62,000 nt of DNA, taken from positions 57,501 to 119,500 of the forward strand of contig RPFO01000017.1 of the NCBI GenBank assembly GCA_009746045.1, given 5' to 3'. Positions 58,701-62,000 of this stretch are shown here, piece by piece (position 1 is the stretch's first letter; every line of letters begins with the position of its first letter). Origin of the DNA: Mesostigma viride (Eukaryota > Streptophyta > Mesostigmatophyceae > Mesostigmatales > Mesostigmataceae). Made by a program: the position numbers and the translations under genes. The notes beneath the pieces were generated by a model that was not told the DNA's origin, did no database searches, and saw only the letters and a list, made by a program, of their open reading frames with translations.

Positions 58701-60160
58701 AAGGTTATAAGAACCTAAAACCGGACAGAATTGCTCACCCTACCACGCGGGAAGAGGTGGCACGCCAACCATTATATTTCAATGATTTGCTGCGCGATAG
58801 TGAGCATAATGTGTTTGGTGTTTTAAGCGGCCGCAACCCATATGAGGGCTTTTTGACGGCCAACCCGCCGGTTACGCGAATCATCGATTTATACGCGGCT
58901 GACGGTGACCGATATCGCCTCCTAACATACACGGAAATCAGTGCGTGGATCGCAAACATGCCCAGCCGACCAGCTTGGGACAACCTTCTACAAGCAATTC
59001 CCGCAGGATGGCATACCCTCATGACAACCCCACGCAAACCCCTACAAGTCGGGGAATGGGTGAGCTATTACCCGGATCGCGACACGCCCATACATAAGGG
59101 CTGCATCGTTGCGGTCGCGTCGACGGGCGTTACCATACAATTGCTCCAGGAGACACCCGACGGTCAAGGACTTCTCGGCAAATTGATTACATCGTACGCC
59201 TACATTCCAGCATTTCAATGTCACCGCATTCGAGTGGTCCCGTGGTCACTGTCACAGGCGTGCATGTTACCCTTGGACCCCACCACAGTGATACGCGACA
59301 CCACATGGCTACATGTTGGCAAAGGGCGACTGGACACGCTTGCTCTAGACCCGCTAGAATTTGGGTGGGTCCTCACATCTGGCGGCACCCCCATGACGAA
59401 GTGCCTTTTCGAGTACACGGCAGACTGGGGATACCGGCTACTTCTACATAAAAATCATAGGATGCACCCGGGTCGCCTCCGCTGGCACCCCGAGTGGCCG
59501 GGCTACACCTGGATCAAGAACATTACCTTGGCAGTTGATCACCCATTGGTTGACAAACGGGCCACCGACGTCCAGCACCTGCTTATGCATCGGGCCATCG
59601 GGGTCAATTCCCAATTGCACCACCGGTACTCCCACGCGGCGGCGTGCTTATGCAACTTTCCAGATGAAACAATTGAGCACAGATTTCTGGACTGCCAACT
59701 CGCCGGGGTTTGGCAATGGCTGCTGGGTATATGGGCCAAGTGGATGGCTATTACAGCTCCCCCCACCACCGTCACACTATCTACGGTTATTTTCGGCATC
59801 ACGGGATTACGGGACGCGAGCCTCACAGCCAACCAGATGGCATGGATATGGCTACGCACGACGATGCTTCACACCATATGGCAAGTTCGCAACGAGACCG
59901 TATTCACGTTACGTGCCGCGTACACGAGAGGTGCCGTGGTCCGCCGGTTTATCTCCTCTTGGAACCTGGCTATGCGTCGTTACTGGCTCCTGGCGACGGA
60001 ACAACACAAAGTATGGGACCCGGGCCCTAACAATGACACCCCCAGCCCCCTGGAAGTCTTCCATGCACTCATGGGCATGAACCAGGTCTTTACACGTATG
60101 CCGGATGACGATATATCTACAGTACAATGGCTACCTTGGTCGCAGGGCGCGCCTTATTAA
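55754..60160 (+). CDS. LINE ORF2: endonuclease-reverse transcriptase, 1468 aa
   Basis: Residues 1-240: apurinic-type endonuclease, with TIVSWNVRGLN, WLGLQEHKI, LMGDFNLD and LSDHYPCII (metal-binding and catalytic motifs present). Residues about 490-780: reverse transcriptase with SAPGVDGIPVEFWR, NYRPIRLLTVAYKIISKIL, VGFRAN, WDFKKAFDRM (motif A Asp), SLPQGDCMSPLLF (motif B) and AYVDDT (motif C, YVDD in place of the usual YADD/FADD, near residue 723). A zf-RVT-like segment near 1275-1310 (HRYSHAAACLCNFPDETIEH, RFLDC) follows. No RNase H. It nicks DNA and primes cDNA synthesis at the nick. The ORF is intact. Confidence 0.93.
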   Translation: MSQLTIVSWNVRGLNSYGVRTANGIPNTTRIKQLTLHLASLLQGYGGPAHEIWLGLQEHKIQGPGVTANKAVRALAPNSESRWAWARGTQGGTALIQYRKTASSHLTCHTWSQPVDTAAAQWQGRWVRQHITWGSKQGYLLSIYAPTDPAEQHNFFKDMFQMIHAIISHGLEVILMGDFNLDMAAHPQSRTNPFHEQLLELNLHDLLRSRDNDHTWLATRDGHRITRRLDRIYATHAWADLVCHARVDRSITLSDHYPCIITLTHHTPPTRGPGIPRFNRDLLRDQTFTAQVKAFWREWVASIPHYTDHCRWMQAGLQHVLQLSKKYTAELRQQKGHEYRCYERIVNRLQLKQTLTTYDMAKMQQAQLALDKLRYERHANAIDAENLWWHTTGEKMNKEYFALLPKQRTHTLITEIHDDQGIHTDTHSILNSGHQYFTKLFRSKPHPQAPQAIHQVLQAIPRRLTTTQQQELDQTPTQAETQAAMLKIKLGSAPGVDGIPVEFWRKFWPDLSAGFYKCVLEVWRTGIVPGNWAETALILIFKKGSKTQWQNYRPIRLLTVAYKIISKILQLRIYTVLDDLIGPEQVGFRANLHINDSITMLMDIVEKAWRHNILGIILFWDFKKAFDRMCWDYLEKTLRGFGFGGTFTHVTIGMIQSLSWTLLLNGHFSRTGTSSRSLPQGDCMSPLLFLLAHAGLFFLHARDNRIRGFPIQGKPRGLFQTAYVDDTTNVCTSTTDVHAIMENITTYSMASQQRCNVQKSTGLHIGRGSSPRLSLPNLPVTWVQPDGHHLLHNCPIGCTMDGRLAEHPTFLYDNTTHSGKLTGMLQAASRWAAVPRLSLRGRVLITNQMLFSKVLYYCQGHPPNEYTTKIIQRIGSNFVWKQQGIITHTVPGWIDRDMSYMPWVQGGLGLHNMEWRLWSVYTKQILTAFIGVNAHPGCMLAQEAFATTYTHNNGTSWHLGAAILTCALTSYKGLSWYWARMWKGYKNLKPDRIAHPTTREEVARQPLYFNDLLRDSEHNVFGVLSGRNPYEGFLTANPPVTRIIDLYAADGDRYRLLTYTEISAWIANMPSRPAWDNLLQAIPAGWHTLMTTPRKPLQVGEWVSYYPDRDTPIHKGCIVAVASTGVTIQLLQETPDGQGLLGKLITSYAYIPAFQCHRIRVVPWSLSQACMLPLDPTTVIRDTTWLHVGKGRLDTLALDPLEFGWVLTSGGTPMTKCLFEYTADWGYRLLLHKNHRMHPGRLRWHPEWPGYTWIKNITLAVDHPLVDKRATDVQHLLMHRAIGVNSQLHHRYSHAAACLCNFPDETIEHRFLDCQLAGVWQWLLGIWAKWMAITAPPTTVTLSTVIFGITGLRDASLTANQMAWIWLRTTMLHTIWQVRNETVFTLRAAYTRGAVVRRFISSWNLAMRRYWLLATEQHKVWDPGPNNDTPSPLEVFHALMGMNQVFTRMPDDDISTVQWLPWSQGAPY

Positions 60161-60450
60161 TGCGGGCACCCCAATTTAGGCAAAACTAGGCATTTCAGGC
60201 TATTTTTGGCATACCTGGGTCACCTTAACTGTTATATGGAAATAAACTAACACCCATTTCACCGGAAATATTTGCGTATGGCTTCCCTGGTCTAATAACG
60301 CGCCCTATTAGCCTTTCACCTGTCACCGCCACACGTGTGTGTGCCCACCTTCATTAGGATTCGCTGATACTCATTTCCCCTCTCACCTCTTTGGTCCATA
60401 ATTGGCTAATAAAATATACCCATTTCCCCGAAATATTTGCGTATGCATTT
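60161..60450 (+). repeat. LINE 3' UTR with duplicated 42-bp segment
   Basis: AATAAA-CTAACACCCATTTC (60241 on) to GGAAATATTTGCGTATG (60280), repeated in altered form at 60408-60445. The 14-mer AATATTTGCGTATG occurs at 60267-60280 and 60432-60445, and also at 53571-53584 in the 5' region. Confidence 0.65.
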
Positions 60451-60909
60451 CTGGCTGCATGCCGGGAACCAAACACCCCCTGCCCACGCTACTTGGTTGC
60501 CGGGTCGCGCGAGCAACCAGGCTTGTCACACGTACCGTAGATGCGCACTTGGTTGGGATCCATGTCCCCTTTTTCCAGTAGGAAAGCCACGAAGATACCA
60601 ATGGAAGAAGGCTGATGTTGACCAGCAGTGAGCATTGAAATAATACCTCGTTGCGGGGACAATATCGCCAAAATTACTGGTTATCAAGCTGCGAGAAGCA
60701 ACTGAAAATGTACTCTGTCGAAAATGTTGTAGGAAATAATATACTTGTGCAGGAATAACTTGACAATCGCTGTTGCAAACCCCGTCGTTCGCATAGACGC
60801 AGAGACTCGAAATGTTGGAGACGTGATTTGCCCGTATTTTGAAGAGAATGACGTTGTACAAATGATGGTTACGGCCAGGACGGTATTCCTTTCGGCGTAT
60901 TAGGGAAAC
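60451..60909. promoter_or_regulatory. Upstream region of the BSL/PPKL gene
   Basis: About 460 bp between the LINE 3' UTR and the next start codon. It contains no coding signal. The LINE inserted close to this promoter. Confidence 0.4.
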
Positions 60910-61328
60910 ATGCAAAGTGACCAGCCCCCGGTTGCGCCTCCACCGGTTTTCCGTCGGTTGGAGTGCTCCGGAACGCTGCCAGGACCTCGTTGCGGCCACA
61001 CCTTGACGTACACAGCGCCCGATATCCATGGAAACGCCCGTTTAATTCTTCTGGGAGGAGCTACGTCCTTGGACAGCGGTGCTGGAGCAGGACGTAAGTC
61101 GGCCTCCCGGCCGGTTGTTCTGCTACCTATGCTTGATTTGACGTTTGTGTTCGCCCTTTTCAATATCTGCGCAGCGCGTTTGGGTGCTTCCTTTGTCTTC
61201 CTTACTTTCCGCGCCTCCGTTTGCATCTACGTGCTGCGTTGTGACCTGTCTGGGGACTTCGGAGCAGGTTTGGGCGGTGCTACATCCGATGCATATTCAT
61301 ATGACTTGGCAACTGGAGTATGGTCTCT
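60910..61328 (+). CDS. BSL/PPKL Kelch-domain protein phosphatase, first two exons
   Basis: N-terminus of a PPP-family Ser/Thr phosphatase with an N-terminal Kelch propeller (plant BSU1-like/BSL, algal PPKL), a cytosolic/nuclear enzyme of brassinosteroid-type or cell-cycle signalling. Exons 60910-61093 and 61268-61328 join in phase 1 (GT-AG). The joined product begins MQSDQPPVAPPPVFRRLE and contains GPRCGHTLT and RLILLGGATSL, then LGGATSDAYSYDLATGVW, matching the first Kelch blade of BSL proteins (GPRCGHTLT...RLILFGGAT...YD..T..W). An in-frame TAG sits three codons before the ATG. The second exon ends in phase 2 with GTAAGT. The remaining Kelch blades and phosphatase domain lie beyond the window or after the intron insertion at 61.8 kb. 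Confidence 0.82.
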
Positions 61329-61819
61329 GTAAGTTTTTCTTTTCTTTCCGGTTGAACTATGTACCTCTGCTTATAGCCAAAAAGCCATGATTGCATATAG
61401 AATATCCAGTTAAGCGCACTGTGGTGCTTCACATATTGGAGACCAAAACTGGCAAGGATATATGCTCAATCGTGATTGGCTGGTACAAGTTACATTGGTT
61501 TCCACAATTAGGCAAACTGTTGTTGTCACGCTCCCTGTATCAATGGCTAGATTGGTCGTTCTTGGCCTTTTCTTGCACGTAAGCAGTTTTGCATATGCTT
61601 TTTGGTTGCAAAGGGAGTCCAAAAAGAAAGGAAAAGGCGGACATATTGTTTCGCTAGGCTTGCAATCGCCTTGCAGACAGTAAAGGAACACAGTGCACAT
61701 CAAGTTTACCGCCACGGTGTGACATGGGATGATTGCTACTGGCCGCGGTTCCCACACGGCTCATCAAGGAAGTGTGCCTGGCAAGGTCCCGACTGTTCGA
61801 GGACTAAAACCATGCTTAC
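61329..61819 (+). other. BSL/PPKL intron 2, left part
   Basis: No exon recognised. The next expected Kelch block (PSPRAAHA-like) is not encoded in this stretch in any frame. Confidence 0.45.
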
Positions 61820-61905
61820 CCCCTTGCCATCCACCCAGCAAGGAATATGTGCTACATGATCTCCCAACGGAGTCATGTTATAATTTAATTTAATTTTTAA
61901 TTTAC
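61820..61905 (+). mobile_element. LINE family B 3' end in BSL intron
   Basis: CCAGCAAGGAATATGTGCT followed by the hairpin at 61855-61879 (outer ACATGA/TCATGT, inner CTCC/GGAG, loop CAAC), then TATAATTTAATTTAATTTTT. Same 3' end as 21190 and 22190 but on the + strand and truncated to under 60 bp of element. Confidence 0.72.
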
Positions 61906-62000
61906 CCCCTTGTGAAGGGGTCGCCCTTGCAAAGCCCAGTTTTCCACTGTCCCTTTGGACTACCGGGGGAGGAGACCGTGGCTTCATCATCCCATCACGC
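61906..62000. other. Right edge, unassigned
   Basis: ACCCCTTGTGAAGGGGT (61905-61921) can fold into a short hairpin. Otherwise nothing recognised; probably still intron. Confidence 0.3.

Larger units (their letters stand above)
53275..60450 (+). mobile_element. Apparently intact two-ORF LINE retrotransposon
   Basis: 5' region with a duplicated unit, ORF1 (54059-55726), 27-nt gap, ORF2 (55754-60160) and a 3' UTR with a duplicated segment. Both ORFs are uninterrupted and ORF2 has endonuclease and RT motifs, so the copy is probably young. It lacks an RNase H domain and ends without the hairpin seen in families A-C, so it belongs to a different clade, nearer L1-type elements. Exact ends and target duplications were not resolved; the 5' end is somewhere before 53275 and the 3' end after about 60445. 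Confidence 0.85.

Overview
This is nuclear DNA from a photosynthetic eukaryote of the green lineage, most likely a green alga. The case rests on four things. A nuclear ClpP protease subunit carries a chloroplast transit peptide. There is a BSL/PPKL-type Kelch phosphatase N-terminus and a plant-style GTE bromodomain-NET protein. Genes have many short exons with GT-AG introns rich in microsatellites. The pentamer TGTAA, used as a poly(A) signal in many chlorophyte algae, lies 70-460 nt after three stop codons. I cannot name the species.

Genes, left to right: (1) a GT29 sialyltransferase-like gene (+, 5' end missing, about 880-6594); (2) a single-exon gene for a 2312-residue RAP-domain protein (-, 7466-14404); (3) a divergent plastid ClpP gene rebuilt as eight phase-compatible exons (+, 15215-20836); (4) a three-exon gene (-, 29544-31366) whose protein begins with two copies of an unusual Cys2-His2 motif; (5) a seven-exon BET/GTE gene (+, 33515-39196); (6) an unrecognised three-exon gene (-, 49798-52465); (7) the first two exons of a BSL/PPKL gene (+, from 60910). 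Exon joins were chosen by reading phase plus GT-AG borders. I had no transcripts or alignments.

Between the genes lie LINE-type retrotransposons. An apparently intact two-ORF element occupies about 53.0-60.45 kb. Broken and 5'-truncated copies fill 21.2-25.5, 39.8-41.1 and 42.5-49.6 kb. Several 3' ends finish in a small hairpin followed by an AT-rich or TTAC microsatellite tail. At least two elements (26.6-27.9 and 43.4-44.6 kb) seem to carry only an ORF1 next to that 3' end. One LINE 3' end holds a 1.24-kb (CCAT)n/(CCCA)n array in a slot where sister copies have only a few units. A 3.4-kb segment (25553-28995) is bounded by TTAA and 16-bp inverted repeats, like a DNA transposon.

The oddest signal is a 15-21 bp sequence, core CTGGTTGTCTCCTTG, found at five unrelated places. 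At four of them it is flanked by 8-13 bp direct repeats that look like target-site duplications. I do not know a described element of this size and form.
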